From the NCBI GenBank assembly GCA_031460505.1, contig JAVKTT010000001.1, positions 496,001-560,000 on the forward strand: a stretch of DNA of 64,000 nucleotides, read 5' to 3'. The stretch comes from JAAYTL01 sp031460505 (GTDB lineage Bacteria > Bacillota > Clostridia > Tissierellales > Tissierellaceae). The notes beneath the pieces are model-generated. The model made no database searches. It was given only the letters and a program-made list of their open reading frames with translations, and was not told where the DNA came from. A program made the translations under genes and the position numbers. Position 1 is the stretch's first letter, and every line of letters begins with the position of its first letter. Of this stretch, positions 41,967 through 51,436 are shown piece after piece.

Positions 41967-42989
41967 TTAAATTTCTAAAGATATTTTAGTTACTAACTCT
42001 TCTGACTTATAAACTGTTGGATCTACAACTCCTGGGATTATATCAGCTGCATTTTTAATGATTTCTTCTTCTGATAATGTTTCACTTGGTTGTTTTAAAG
42101 CTTCCATTGAAACTCCAACACTTTCTAATTCTATTATAGCTTTATCTTCAATATTATCAAATGCAATTTCTGCTCCAAAAGCTTTAGCTACTGCAAGAAC
42201 AGCTGGTGAACAACCAATATGAAGTCCTGGTATACAACCTGCTTTAAGTGCTCTTAATATATTTTCTGCTAAAACTGGTTTTGTTGCAACAATTATCGGT
42301 ATATGTTGTTTTAAAGTTTGTGCATATTCACCTGAACCATGTGCAGTTTCTCCAGCTTTGAATTGTCTTGTTGGGAATACTCTACCATATTTTTCTGCAA
42401 CAGTCATCCCTATTCCAACAGAAACTACTCCTCCAGTAATTCCCATAAGAACTTCTCCGTCTCTCATGATTTGTAGTTGACCTAAGATTGGAAGTAAAAT
42501 TTCTTCCATTGTTACAGCATTCATCATTTCTGTTGCTGAGTTGTTGTTTATTGCTCTACCTGTCATTACAACATTATGAACTGGGATAAGTTTTTTAGCA
42601 GGATTTGGTCCTCTAAATAATCTTCTTCCTTGGAAGTTTTCTTTCCATTGAAGTAAATGAGGTTCTTCTGAAATTAACTCATCTGTTACTTCCATATATT
42701 CCATTTCAAGAATACCAAATTCTTTATGAATTTTCCCCATATCTCCTGCAGCCATTTTTACAATAGCACCTTCAACCATGATACCGTCACTTGTAGTTGT
42801 AACTGCATCCATATCAAATATATTGATACCAACTGGTCCATTTATCTCTTTAGCAATTGCATTTATAACTGCTTCATCAGTTACATTTGCATTTTCAATA
42901 TCTTTTTTATCTACAAAAACTATATTAAGCGGAACCATATTATCTTTTCCTGATCCAGCTTTTATTACTCTTACATCAATAGTTGTCAT
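41967..42989 (-). CDS. Uncharacterised 340-residue protein of the sigma-54 operon
   Basis: I do not recognise a family. The N-terminal part (about 1-130) starts MTTIDVRVIKAGSGKDNMVPLNIVFVDKKD. The middle has VHNVVMTGRAINNNSATEMMNAVTMEEILLP and MGITGGVVSVGIGMTVAEKYGRVFPTRQFKAGETAHGSGEYA, and the C-terminal part has KAGCIPGLHIGCSPAVLAVAKAFGAEIAFDN with two cysteines spaced C-x6-C. The conserved-looking Gly, His and Cys residues suggest an enzyme. It is the largest unknown in the set and 14 bases after the 126-residue gene. It is cytosolic by appearance. Confidence 0.72.
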   Translation of the reverse strand: MTTIDVRVIKAGSGKDNMVPLNIVFVDKKDIENANVTDEAVINAIAKEINGPVGINIFDMDAVTTTSDGIMVEGAIVKMAAGDMGKIHKEFGILEMEYMEVTDELISEEPHLLQWKENFQGRRLFRGPNPAKKLIPVHNVVMTGRAINNNSATEMMNAVTMEEILLPILGQLQIMRDGEVLMGITGGVVSVGIGMTVAEKYGRVFPTRQFKAGETAHGSGEYAQTLKQHIPIIVATKPVLAENILRALKAGCIPGLHIGCSPAVLAVAKAFGAEIAFDNIEDKAIIELESVGVSMEALKQPSETLSEEEIIKNAADIIPGVVDPTVYKSEELVTKISLEI

Positions 42990-43003
42990 AATTGTCCCTC
43001 CTT

Positions 43004-43384
43004 TTAGTGTTTTCCTAGAGATGGTCTTCTGTCATCAACTTCAGGGCAGTCGCCAATCTCTACTTCTTCTGTTGGATGAATTATATTGATTAATTCTAAA
43101 ATTGCTTTCTTTGGTTCTCCATTTTTATCAATGGATTTAATTACTATAGTGTGCATAGTTTCTGGAACTCTTGGTAATACAGAAACCTCTATTCTTTCAA
43201 CATCCTTATCCATAGAAAGTTCTTCTACTGCTTCTTCAATTCTTCCAGTACGTAAAGATTGCATTTTAGCTGTTTTTAAATTTTCTAATCCTCTTATTTC
43301 AATTGAATCGTCACCTAAATGTTTTGTAGCAGCTACTGTTAGCTTCTTAAAAAACTCTGGTAACTTAGTATGCATAAATTTCAT
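43004..43384 (-). CDS. Uncharacterised 126-residue protein of the sigma-54 operon
   Basis: No family recognised. It starts MKFMHTKLPEFFKKLTVAATKHLGDDSIEIRGLENLKTAKMQSLRTGRIEEAVEELSMDKDVERIEVSVLPRVPETMHTIVIKS and ends with GDCPEVDDRRPSLGKH. It is charged and has no membrane segment. AGGAGGGA precedes the ATG. It lies between the LarA-like gene and the 340-residue gene with gaps of 11 and 14 bases, so it is surely part of the operon. Confidence 0.7.
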   Translation of the reverse strand: MKFMHTKLPEFFKKLTVAATKHLGDDSIEIRGLENLKTAKMQSLRTGRIEEAVEELSMDKDVERIEVSVLPRVPETMHTIVIKSIDKNGEPKKAILELINIIHPTEEVEIGDCPEVDDRRPSLGKH

Positions 43385-43395
43385 ATTATTCCCTC

Positions 43396-44655
43396 CTAGT
43401 TAGTTAAATTACCATCTGTATCAAAGGATAATTTAATGCCACTTTGAATAATTTCAATCTTTGAATTATCCATATCTTTTAGCGCACCCTCTGATAGATA
43501 CATTTCTTGTAAATCCAATGTATTCTTAATTATTCCTATTTTAATATTTTCCGCATTTACAACTCCCACAGTATTGATTCCAACTATAATAGCATTTTTA
43601 TCATTTGATACTGTTATTGGAACTTTTCCTCTTTCCAGGAATGAAGTTGATATTATATTTGCATAAGTAGCATCAAAATCAATGCTATCTACTAATTTTT
43701 TAGTAGTTATATCAGCTAATCCAACACCTAGGGCATTACCATAGGAATTACTAGCTAAATTTAAAACCACTACCTTATTGATCTTAGGAGTTATAGGTTC
43801 AACTTCACCTAGAATCTTAATTCTACCTAACACCTTTGTGTCCATACCAGTTCCACTGATCATCTTACCCATTTCTTTAACTACAAGAATGTCTAGATTA
43901 TCTACTGGAAGTTTTGGCACAGTACCTTTCGCCTCAATGAGAAGTTTCTTTTCTTCAGTCTCGAAGTCTTCTGGTAAAACTGCTTTTAGCTTATATGTTT
44001 CATCCTTAGAGTTCTCAATTATTCCAAGACCAAGTAAGAAATTTACTTTTTCCTTAGAAACCCTTGCTGACTCTGGTATACTCGTTCTTAACCCATATTC
44101 ATGCATTGTAGCGCATCCCATTTGATTGCCAAGACCTACTGCTATCATCTTAGTAAGTCCACTTTCAATTTGAGATTCAAAGTCAGTATGTGGCTTAATC
44201 CTGTTTACTACAATAACACCATCCATTGAATAAGCAACTTTGTCAAAATATACTGGAACTCCACTTTCTGTTGTTCCAAGTTGTACAACTTCCATGCTGG
44301 ATTTAATAGGACAACCCATACTTTCTTCAGTAATGCCTAATGATTCCAATACATGCAATTGACCTTCTGCAGTTGCTCCTCCATGGCTACCCATAGCAGG
44401 TATAATGTAAGGAGTCCCACCTGCATCCTTTATATAGTCACAGATAGTTCTAGTAATAGTGACAATATTGCTTATCCCACGGCTACCAGCCGTTACCCCA
44501 ATTTTCATATTTGGGGTAATCAGCTTGTTAGCTTCTATACTATCTAGTTCTTTAATTACTTCTTCTCTTACATTTTCTATCTTTTCATTATTAAAGTTTT
44601 GCTTCACTAACGAAAAATTAATATCATTTAAATCTATCTTACTAATAAAATCCAT
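43396..44655 (-). CDS. LarA-like (DUF2088) nickel-pincer racemase-family protein
   Basis: A 419-residue protein of the lactate-racemase superfamily. H91 (GSHGGAT), H156 (NRIKPHTDF) and K169 (ESGLTKMIAVGLG) sit where LarA has its catalytic histidines and the lysine that holds the nickel-pincer cofactor. LarA relatives racemise or epimerise several 2-hydroxy acids, so a racemase/epimerase of an unknown substrate is likely. The cofactor genes larB, larC and larE are not in this window. It follows the TRAP transporter genes by 15 bases and heads the enzyme part of the operon. Confidence 0.82.
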   Translation of the reverse strand: MDFISKIDLNDINFSLVKQNFNNEKIENVREEVIKELDSIEANKLITPNMKIGVTAGSRGISNIVTITRTICDYIKDAGGTPYIIPAMGSHGGATAEGQLHVLESLGITEESMGCPIKSSMEVVQLGTTESGVPVYFDKVAYSMDGVIVVNRIKPHTDFESQIESGLTKMIAVGLGNQMGCATMHEYGLRTSIPESARVSKEKVNFLLGLGIIENSKDETYKLKAVLPEDFETEEKKLLIEAKGTVPKLPVDNLDILVVKEMGKMISGTGMDTKVLGRIKILGEVEPITPKINKVVVLNLASNSYGNALGVGLADITTKKLVDSIDFDATYANIISTSFLERGKVPITVSNDKNAIIVGINTVGVVNAENIKIGIIKNTLDLQEMYLSEGALKDMDNSKIEIIQSGIKLSFDTDGNLTN

Positions 44656-44670
44656 CTATATCTCTCCCTA

Positions 44671-45948
44671 CTACATAAGTATATTAGGTAGGAACAATAT
44701 TATTTGTGGTACTAAAGTTAACAATATTATTACTCCAATATTTACTATTATCAATGGGATTACTGCCTTTGTAATCTGCTCTATAGTTATTTTACTAATA
44801 CCGCAAGCTACGAATAAGTTTACTCCCAATGGTGGTGTAACCATACCTAATGCTAAGTTAACTACCATGATAATACCGAAGAATATTGGGTTTATACCTA
44901 ATTTTAAAGCTAAAGGTAAGAAAATTGGTGTTAATATGATTATAGCTGCATTTGTTTCCATGAATGTACCTACTATTAATAACAATAAGTTTATTAATAA
45001 CATATATACCATTGGGTTATCAGTTAATTTAGTAAATCCTACCGCTACTGCATCAGGAATTCTTTCTGCTGTTAATACCCATCCGAATACTGAAGCTGCT
45101 GCAATGATAAGCATAACTGTAGCTGTACTTACAGCTGAGTTTATGAATATATCTGGTAAATCACTTAATTTTAATTCTTTATATATGAAGAAACCAACAA
45201 TAAATCCGTATGCTACTGCTATTGCTGCCGCTTCTGTTGGTGTGAAGAATCCACCATATATACCACCTAATATGATAACTGGCATAAGAATTGCCCAGAA
45301 AGCTTCTTTTAAGGCTACTAATGCTTCTTTCATGGAGAATTTACCTTCACCTATACCATATCCGCTTTTCTTACATGTAAAATATGAAGCAACCATTAAA
45401 GCTAAACCAATTAAAGCTCCTGGTAGAATACCACCCATGAACATAGCCCCAATTGAAGCACCAGCTACTACACCATATGTAACCATTGGTATACTTGGCG
45501 GTATAATTATACCTATAGAACCTGCTATCGCCATAACTGCTGATGCAAAGGATTTGTCATATCCTGCTCTAACCATATAAGGAACCATAATTCCACCTAT
45601 AGCTGCTACAGTTGCTGGACCTGAACCTGATATAGCAGCAAAGAACATACATGAAACTATACCTACCATTGCTAGTCCACCTGTTAAATGTCCAACTAAT
45701 TTCTCTGCTAAGTTAATTAATCTTCTAGAAATACCGCCTGTTTCCATTAATGCACCTGATAACATAAAGAATGGTATCGCCATCATTGGAAATGAATCTG
45801 CTGCCGTAAACATTCTTTGTGGTATTAATGATAAAGGTAATGTAGTACCCATAAAAACTGACAGTAATGATGATAATCCTAGAGCTAAGGCAATAGGAGC
45901 ACCTATTGCAATTATAAGAACAAAGCTAATGAATAATATTGAAGCCAT
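44671..45948 (-). CDS. TRAP transporter large permease DctM
   Basis: A 425-residue membrane protein with about 12 helices, the H+/Na+-coupled large subunit of a TRAP transporter. Family motifs include the MASILFISFVLIIAIGAPIALALGLSS start, IPFFMLSGALMETGGISRRLINLA, and GSGPATVAAIGGIMVPYM. It overlaps dctQ by one base. With dctQ and dctP it imports a carboxylate-type solute that the LarA-like and unknown proteins presumably process. Confidence 0.93.
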   Translation of the reverse strand: MASILFISFVLIIAIGAPIALALGLSSLLSVFMGTTLPLSLIPQRMFTAADSFPMMAIPFFMLSGALMETGGISRRLINLAEKLVGHLTGGLAMVGIVSCMFFAAISGSGPATVAAIGGIMVPYMVRAGYDKSFASAVMAIAGSIGIIIPPSIPMVTYGVVAGASIGAMFMGGILPGALIGLALMVASYFTCKKSGYGIGEGKFSMKEALVALKEAFWAILMPVIILGGIYGGFFTPTEAAAIAVAYGFIVGFFIYKELKLSDLPDIFINSAVSTATVMLIIAAASVFGWVLTAERIPDAVAVGFTKLTDNPMVYMLLINLLLLIVGTFMETNAAIIILTPIFLPLALKLGINPIFFGIIMVVNLALGMVTPPLGVNLFVACGISKITIEQITKAVIPLIIVNIGVIILLTLVPQIILFLPNILM

Positions 45949-46439
45949 TAATTTCCACCTCCAACTTCTTCTGGGTTTTTAACTGTATTTACGAATGTTT
46001 CTAAAAATCTAATTGTCATTAATAACATACCTATTGTTACACCTGAGTATGGTATCCACATTGGTAATTGAATAGCTGCTGATACTTGTCCTGTAGCCAT
46101 TTGTAATTGAAGTATAGAAATACTATTAACACAAGTTACTGCAGTAAAACCAGCACAGATTAGTAATGTTACTGCTTGTACAATTTTTTGAACCTTCTTT
46201 GGAAGTATCATAGTAAAAGCTTCTACTCCCATATGAGCTCCTCTTTTAACACCTAAACTAGCTCCTATAAAAGTAATCCATACTAACATATATCTAGCAA
46301 CTTCTTCTGTCCATGATGGTGAAACATTAAGTACTGTTCTTGAAAATACTTGAGTAACAACTGAAATTGTCATGGCAACCATCAATAAAATAAGAACTAT
46401 TTCTTCAAATTTATCTAAAACTTTCATTCCTTTTTTCAT
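45948..46439 (-). CDS. TRAP transporter small permease DctQ
   Basis: A 163-residue protein with four membrane helices and the DctQ signature VTQVFSRTVLNVSPSWTEEVARYMLVWITFIGASLGVKRGAHMGVEAF. It lies between dctP and dctM in the normal gene order. Confidence 0.93.
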   Translation of the reverse strand: MKKGMKVLDKFEEIVLILLMVAMTISVVTQVFSRTVLNVSPSWTEEVARYMLVWITFIGASLGVKRGAHMGVEAFTMILPKKVQKIVQAVTLLICAGFTAVTCVNSISILQLQMATGQVSAAIQLPMWIPYSGVTIGMLLMTIRFLETFVNTVKNPEEVGGGN

Positions 46440-46460
46440 TTAATTAACTCCTTTCTGTTA

Positions 46461-47450
46461 TTATTCTTGAGCTTCTATAACTCTTTGAATAAGCTCTGGT
46501 GTTATTATGTCAGAGAATTGTTCATATACAGGTTGAACTGCATCGATAAACGGTTGTTTATCTGGGAAATTGATCTCCATTCCATATTCCTCTAGTTCTG
46601 TAATCAATTTTGCATTCATCTCATCGATCAATGATCTTTCATAATCCCTAGCTTCTTCAGCAGCTTCTTGTAAAGCTTGTTGAACTTCAGGAGTTAAACT
46701 ATCATAGAATTTTTGACTTATTAATAATGGTGCTGGTGCATAAAAATGTTCAGTTAGTGATAGATAATCTTGTACTTCATAGAATTTAGAAGTATCAACT
46801 ATTGGTAGTGGATTTTCTTGACCATCTATAGTCTTTTGTTGTAAAGCTGTAAATAACTCACCAAATGCCATCGGACTTGGTGATGCTCCAAGTGCATTAA
46901 AACTTGCCATATGTACTGGGTTCTCCATTGTTCTAACCTTTAAGCCCTTCATGTCTTCCGGCGTTTCAATAGGACCTCTATTATTTGTTACGCTTCTAAA
47001 ACCATTTTCCCAATAAGCAAGACCTTTAATATATTGACTATCTAATACATCAAATAGTTCATCACCAATTGGACCGTCTAATACATTTCTTGCATTTTCA
47101 GCATCCTTGAAGATAAATGGTAAGTCAAATACCAAGAACTCTTTTGTAAAACTTGATAGTGGAGCTGTAGATACAAGCGCCATTTCAAGTGTTCCAAGTT
47201 GTAGACCCTCTATCATGTCCCTTTCATTACCAAGTTGGGAACTGTGAAAATAGTCTACAAATACTTTACCGTCTGTTTTCTCATAAACTAATTCTGAAAA
47301 CTTTTTTAATCCTTCACTGTAAGGATGATCTGGTGCTAAAACGTGACCAACCCTAATTGTAAGACCGTCATCTAAAGTTGGTCTACAACCAGCTAATGTT
47401 GTTAGTAATAAAATAGAAATAAGTATTACTGCTGTGATTCTTTTTAACAT
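46461..47450 (-). CDS. TRAP transporter substrate-binding lipoprotein DctP
   Basis: A 329-residue extracytoplasmic solute receptor with a lipoprotein signal (ILLLTTLAGCRPTLDD). The TRAP motifs are clear: RVGHVLAPDHPYSEGLKKFSELVYEKT, LFDVLDSQYIKGLAYWENGFRSVTNNRGPIETPEDMKGLKVRTMENPVH (with the substrate-carboxylate arginine in KVRTM) and GQENPLPIV. It is the first gene after the sigma-54 promoter. The substrate is likely an organic or amino acid with a carboxylate. Confidence 0.93.
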   Translation of the reverse strand: MLKRITAVILISILLLTTLAGCRPTLDDGLTIRVGHVLAPDHPYSEGLKKFSELVYEKTDGKVFVDYFHSSQLGNERDMIEGLQLGTLEMALVSTAPLSSFTKEFLVFDLPFIFKDAENARNVLDGPIGDELFDVLDSQYIKGLAYWENGFRSVTNNRGPIETPEDMKGLKVRTMENPVHMASFNALGASPSPMAFGELFTALQQKTIDGQENPLPIVDTSKFYEVQDYLSLTEHFYAPAPLLISQKFYDSLTPEVQQALQEAAEEARDYERSLIDEMNAKLITELEEYGMEINFPDKQPFIDAVQPVYEQFSDIITPELIQRVIEAQE

Positions 47451-47502
47451 TTTTTCCCCTCCAAAAAATATTTCTTTTGTTTTGGTGTTGCAAGTATACT
47501 AA

Positions 47503-47520
47503 TTGCAAAAATGATGCCAA
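47503..47520 (-). promoter_or_regulatory. Sigma-54 promoter of the TRAP-larA operon
   Basis: On the minus strand TTGGCAT-CATTT-TTGCAA. The invariant GG (-24) and GC (-12) are separated by exactly 10 bases. Transcription would start about 40 bases before the dctP ATG. The operon encodes its own sigma-54 activator. Confidence 0.85.
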
Positions 47521-47640
47521 AAACGATTTCATATAATAATATATTTCTAAAAATTCATTGTAAGTTCCATAAATGGCACTTTTTGTCGGTTTTCATTTAT
47601 TATAAAGTGTAATAATAATAATATTGTTACATTTGAAAAC

Positions 47641-47678
47641 GTTGTATTTTGTTGTAACGATGTTGTATTTTGTTGTAA
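47641..47678 (-). promoter_or_regulatory. Tandem upstream activator sites for the sigma-54 promoter
   Basis: Two perfect 17-bp direct repeats GTTGTATTTTGTTGTAA begin at 47641 and 47662, 21 bases apart (two helical turns), about 120-175 bases upstream of the sigma-54 promoter. A further inverted half (GTTACA, near 47624) lies beside them. Position and phasing fit binding sites of an enhancer-binding protein. The rest of 47451-47764 holds no gene. Confidence 0.7.
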
Positions 47679-47710
47679 AATGTTATAGATAATAACATTA
47701 AAATAACAAA

Positions 47711-47736
47711 AGAGAACACTTTTTCAAGTGTTCTCT
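47711..47736 (-). terminator. Terminator after the PFOR gene
   Basis: AGAGAACACT (47711-47720) pairs with 47727-47736 in a 10-bp stem, with TTTT and a T-rich tract following on the minus strand. Confidence 0.75.
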
Positions 47737-47764
47737 TCAATATGCCTTAAAATCATTGGCTATT

Positions 47765-50700
47765 TTAGTTGTTAGCCATTCTCTTGTAGCTTTCATATCT
47801 TTCCTTAGCATCCTCTTCAGCTGCTGCAAATAATTCATCCGCTAGCTCAGGGAAGCTTCTTCTTAGGGAAGTATATCTTACTTCTGATTCTATAAATTCC
47901 ATAAATGGTTTTGTTGGTTCTTTAGAATCTAGTTGGAATGGATTCTTACCCTCTTCTTTAAGTCTTGGGTCGAATCTATATAGATGCCAGTATCCTGTTT
48001 CAACTGCTAGTTTTTCTTGAGATATTGATTTACCCATACCCACTCTTAATCCATGGTTTATACATGGTGCATAAGCAATTACAATTGATGGACCATCATA
48101 GCTTTCTGCTTCTTTTAAAGCTTTTACTACTTGGTTCATGTTTGCACCCATAGCTACTTGTGCTACATATACATAACCATAAGTTGTCATCATAAGACCT
48201 AAGTCTTTCTTTCTTACCTTTTTACCTGATGCAGCGAATTTAGCAACTGCTGCTGTTGGTGTTGATTTTGATGATTGACCACCTGTATTTGAGTAAACCT
48301 CTGTATCCATTACTAAAACGTTGATGTCTTCACCTGATGCCATTACGTGGTCTAATCCACCATAACCGATATCATATGCCCATCCATCTCCACCAAAAAT
48401 CCATACAGATTTTTTGATTAGATAATCTTTTCTGTTTGAAATTTCTTTTAAGATTCTATCTGCTTCTTCATTTCCTGTTGATACTTCTAATCTTGGTAGA
48501 ATCATGCTAGTTGCAGCTTTAGATTCTATTGGATCTTTCATTCCTGCGATCCATTGTGTAAAGTATTGATTTAAGTCTGATTCAAGATTTAATGCAAGGA
48601 ATTCTTCCATTAATAATTGGATCTTTTCTCTGATTTTTCTTGTTGCTAATGCCATACCGTATCCGTATTCAGCATTATCTTCAAATAATGAGGATGCCCA
48701 TGCTGGTCCTTTACCTTCTTGATTTTGGCAGAATGTTGTACTTGGTGCTGAACCACCCCAAATACTTGAACAACCTGATGCATTTGAGATTAGCATTCTA
48801 TCACCATAGAATTGAGTGATTAATTTTGCATATGGTGTTTCTCCACAACCAGCACATGCTCCTGAGAATTGAAGTAATGGTTGTTTGAATTGACTACCTT
48901 TGATTGAGTATTGATCTACTAAATCTTCTTTATTCTTAATTTCATCAATAGCAAATTCCCAATTCTTGCTTTCTACTTCATATTCTTCACCAAATGGTTT
49001 CATAACTAGTGCTTTTTCCTTAGCAGGACATACATTTGCACAAGATCCACAACCTGTACAGTCTAATGCTGAAACTTGGATTCTGTATTGTAATCCTTCT
49101 AAGCCTTTACCATTTGCTTTTAATGTTTCAAATGTTTCTGGCGCTTTTCCTGCTTCTTCTTCGTCAAGTAAGAATGGTCTAACTACAGCGTGTGGACATA
49201 CGAAGGAACATTGATTACATTGGATACAATTTTCTTTTATCCAGTGTGGAACATCTACTGCTACGCCTCTCTTTTCGTAAGCTGCTGTTCCTTGTGGGAA
49301 TTCGCCGCCTTCTACTCCTGTGAACGTACTTACAGGTAGAACATCTCCTTCTTGTCTGTTTATTGGTATTAGAACATTTTTGATGAAGTCCGGAACGTCT
49401 TTTTCTTCTACTTTTTCATCTACTGCATCTTTCCAGTTTGCTGGAACATTTACTTCAACTAATGAAGTTAAACCTTTTTCTACTGCTTCGTAGTTCATGT
49501 TTACAATCTTGTCACCTTTACTACCATATGCGTCATAGATTGATTTTTTAAGGTGTTCTACAGCTTCTTCTATTGGTAATACTTCTGACAACTTGAAGAA
49601 TGCTGACTGCATTATCATATTTGTTCTAGATCCTAAACCAATTTCTGATGCAATTTTAGTTGCGTTTATTGTATAGAACTTGATTTCATTTTCTAATATA
49701 TATTTCTTCATTTCTGCCGGAAGATTTGCTTCTAATTCACTTTCATCCCATACTGTATTTAATAGGAATGTACCACCTTTTTTAAGTCCTTTTAGTAAAT
49801 CATATTGATATACATAGGATTGTTTTGAACATGAAACAAAGTCAGGTTCTGAAATTAAATATGTTGATTTAATTGGTTGGTTACCAAATCTCAAGTGGGA
49901 AATTGTAATACCACCTGATTTTTTACTGTCATAGGAGAAATATCCTTGAGCATACATATCAGTATCATCACCGATAATCTTAATAGCTTGTTTGTTAGCT
50001 CCTACTGTACCATCTGAACCGAATCCCCAGAATTTACATTTGATTGTTTCTTTCGGTTCAGTATTGATGACTTCTTTTACTTCTAAGCTTGTAAATGTTA
50101 CGTCATCATTGATACCAATAGTAAATCTATCTTTTGGTTGATCTTGTTTTAAGTTTTCATATACTGCTAAGATTTGGGATGGAGTAGTATCCTTTGAACC
50201 TAAACCATATCTACCACCTACTATAAGAGGTTTCATGTCACTGTTGTAGAACATATGGCTTACGTCTAAGTGTAACGGTTCTGCAATAGCTCCTTTTTCC
50301 TTTGTTCTATCTAACACTGCTATTCTCTTAACTGATTTTGGTAGTACATTGAAGAAATATTCTGAGGCGAATGGTCTGTATAGTCTTACTTTAATAAGTC
50401 CTACCTTTTCTCCTCTTTCTAATAAGTAATCAACAGTTTCTTCAATTGTATCTGTTACTGAGCCCATAGCTACGATTATATATTCTGCTTCTTCATGACC
50501 ATAGTAGTTAAATGGTTTGTAATCTCTACCTGTGATCTTGTTGATTTCTTGCATATAATCATTTACTATGCCAGGTACTCTATCATAGAATACATTTGCT
50601 GCTTCTGTTGCTTGGAAATATATGTCTGGGTTTTGTGCTGTACCCTTTGTTACTGGTCTTTCTGGATTTAATGATCTATTTCTAAATGCTTCTATAGCAT

Positions 50701-51292
50701 CATGGTCTACTAGTCTATTGAAATCTTCGTAGTCCATTACTTCGATTTTTTGGATTTCATGACTTGTTCTAAATCCATCAAAGAAATGTAGGAATGGTAC
50801 ACTGCTCTTTATTGCTGCAAGATGTGCTATACCACCTAAATCCATAACTTCTTGAACACTACCTGATGCCAACATAGCAAATCCTGTTTGTCTACAAGCC
50901 ATTACGTCTTGATGGTCACCGAATATACTTAATGCATGTGTTGATAACGCTCTCGCAGATACGTGTAAAACGCCTGGTTGTAATTCTCCTGCCATTTTGT
51001 ACATGTTTGGAATCATTAATAATAAACCTTGTGAAGCTGTATATGAAGTAGTTAAAGCTCCTGCAGTTAATGATCCATGCATTGCTCCAGCTGCTCCACC
51101 TTCTGATTGAAGTTCTGATACTAGAACTTCTTGGCCAAATATGTTTTTCTTACCATTAGCAGCCCATGCATCTGTATGTTCTGCCATATCTGAGGATGGT
51201 GTGATTGGGAATATAGCTGCTACATCAGTAAACGCATATGCAACATATGCAGCTGCCGTATTACCATCCATAGTCTTCATTTGTCTAACCAT
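47765..51292 (-). CDS. nifJ: Pyruvate:ferredoxin (flavodoxin) oxidoreductase
   Basis: This is the homodimeric one-chain PFOR (1175 residues), converting pyruvate and CoA to acetyl-CoA, CO2 and reduced ferredoxin. Domains run in the usual order: TPP-pyrimidine domain (start MKTMDGNTAAAYVAYAFTDVAAIFPITPSSDMAEHTD), gamma and CoA-binding domains, a ferredoxin-like insert with two complete sets (CIQCNQCSFVCPHA and CTGCGSCANVCPAKEKA), and the TPP-diphosphate domain (GDGWAYDIGYGGLDHV, SNTGGQSSKSTP). The frame begins MVRQMKTMDG. It is a single-gene unit between terminators, consistent with a strict anaerobe. Confidence 0.97.
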   Translation of the reverse strand: MVRQMKTMDGNTAAAYVAYAFTDVAAIFPITPSSDMAEHTDAWAANGKKNIFGQEVLVSELQSEGGAAGAMHGSLTAGALTTSYTASQGLLLMIPNMYKMAGELQPGVLHVSARALSTHALSIFGDHQDVMACRQTGFAMLASGSVQEVMDLGGIAHLAAIKSSVPFLHFFDGFRTSHEIQKIEVMDYEDFNRLVDHDAIEAFRNRSLNPERPVTKGTAQNPDIYFQATEAANVFYDRVPGIVNDYMQEINKITGRDYKPFNYYGHEEAEYIIVAMGSVTDTIEETVDYLLERGEKVGLIKVRLYRPFASEYFFNVLPKSVKRIAVLDRTKEKGAIAEPLHLDVSHMFYNSDMKPLIVGGRYGLGSKDTTPSQILAVYENLKQDQPKDRFTIGINDDVTFTSLEVKEVINTEPKETIKCKFWGFGSDGTVGANKQAIKIIGDDTDMYAQGYFSYDSKKSGGITISHLRFGNQPIKSTYLISEPDFVSCSKQSYVYQYDLLKGLKKGGTFLLNTVWDESELEANLPAEMKKYILENEIKFYTINATKIASEIGLGSRTNMIMQSAFFKLSEVLPIEEAVEHLKKSIYDAYGSKGDKIVNMNYEAVEKGLTSLVEVNVPANWKDAVDEKVEEKDVPDFIKNVLIPINRQEGDVLPVSTFTGVEGGEFPQGTAAYEKRGVAVDVPHWIKENCIQCNQCSFVCPHAVVRPFLLDEEEAGKAPETFETLKANGKGLEGLQYRIQVSALDCTGCGSCANVCPAKEKALVMKPFGEEYEVESKNWEFAIDEIKNKEDLVDQYSIKGSQFKQPLLQFSGACAGCGETPYAKLITQFYGDRMLISNASGCSSIWGGSAPSTTFCQNQEGKGPAWASSLFEDNAEYGYGMALATRKIREKIQLLMEEFLALNLESDLNQYFTQWIAGMKDPIESKAATSMILPRLEVSTGNEEADRILKEISNRKDYLIKKSVWIFGGDGWAYDIGYGGLDHVMASGEDINVLVMDTEVYSNTGGQSSKSTPTAAVAKFAASGKKVRKKDLGLMMTTYGYVYVAQVAMGANMNQVVKALKEAESYDGPSIVIAYAPCINHGLRVGMGKSISQEKLAVETGYWHLYRFDPRLKEEGKNPFQLDSKEPTKPFMEFIESEVRYTSLRRSFPELADELFAAAEEDAKERYESYKRMANN

Positions 51293-51436
51293 TTTTCTTG
51301 CCTCCTGATCTTTGTCGAATTATAAAGATATTTGCTTACACTTACTAATTATACATCTTTTTTAAATTTTAGTACAGCGAATTTTCTAATTTACACAAAT
51401 AATTGTAAATAGTGCCAATTTAAAAACTGTAAACCT

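Noticed and set aside
39032..44655. D-proline or glycine reductase cluster
   Set aside because: The regulator and setting recalled PrdR, but none of the proteins shows the PrdA/GrdE proprotein or the PrdB/GrdA selenocysteine motif, and no in-frame UGA gap is left between the tightly packed genes.
44459..45580. A 373-codon plus-strand open frame
   Set aside because: It is the antisense shadow of the LarA-like and dctM genes, both of which match known families.
51400..51420. Second sigma-54 promoter (TTGGCAC) upstream of PFOR
   Set aside because: TTGGCAC is present on the minus strand but the position 10 bases later lacks the invariant GC of the -12 element, and it is over 100 bases from the gene.
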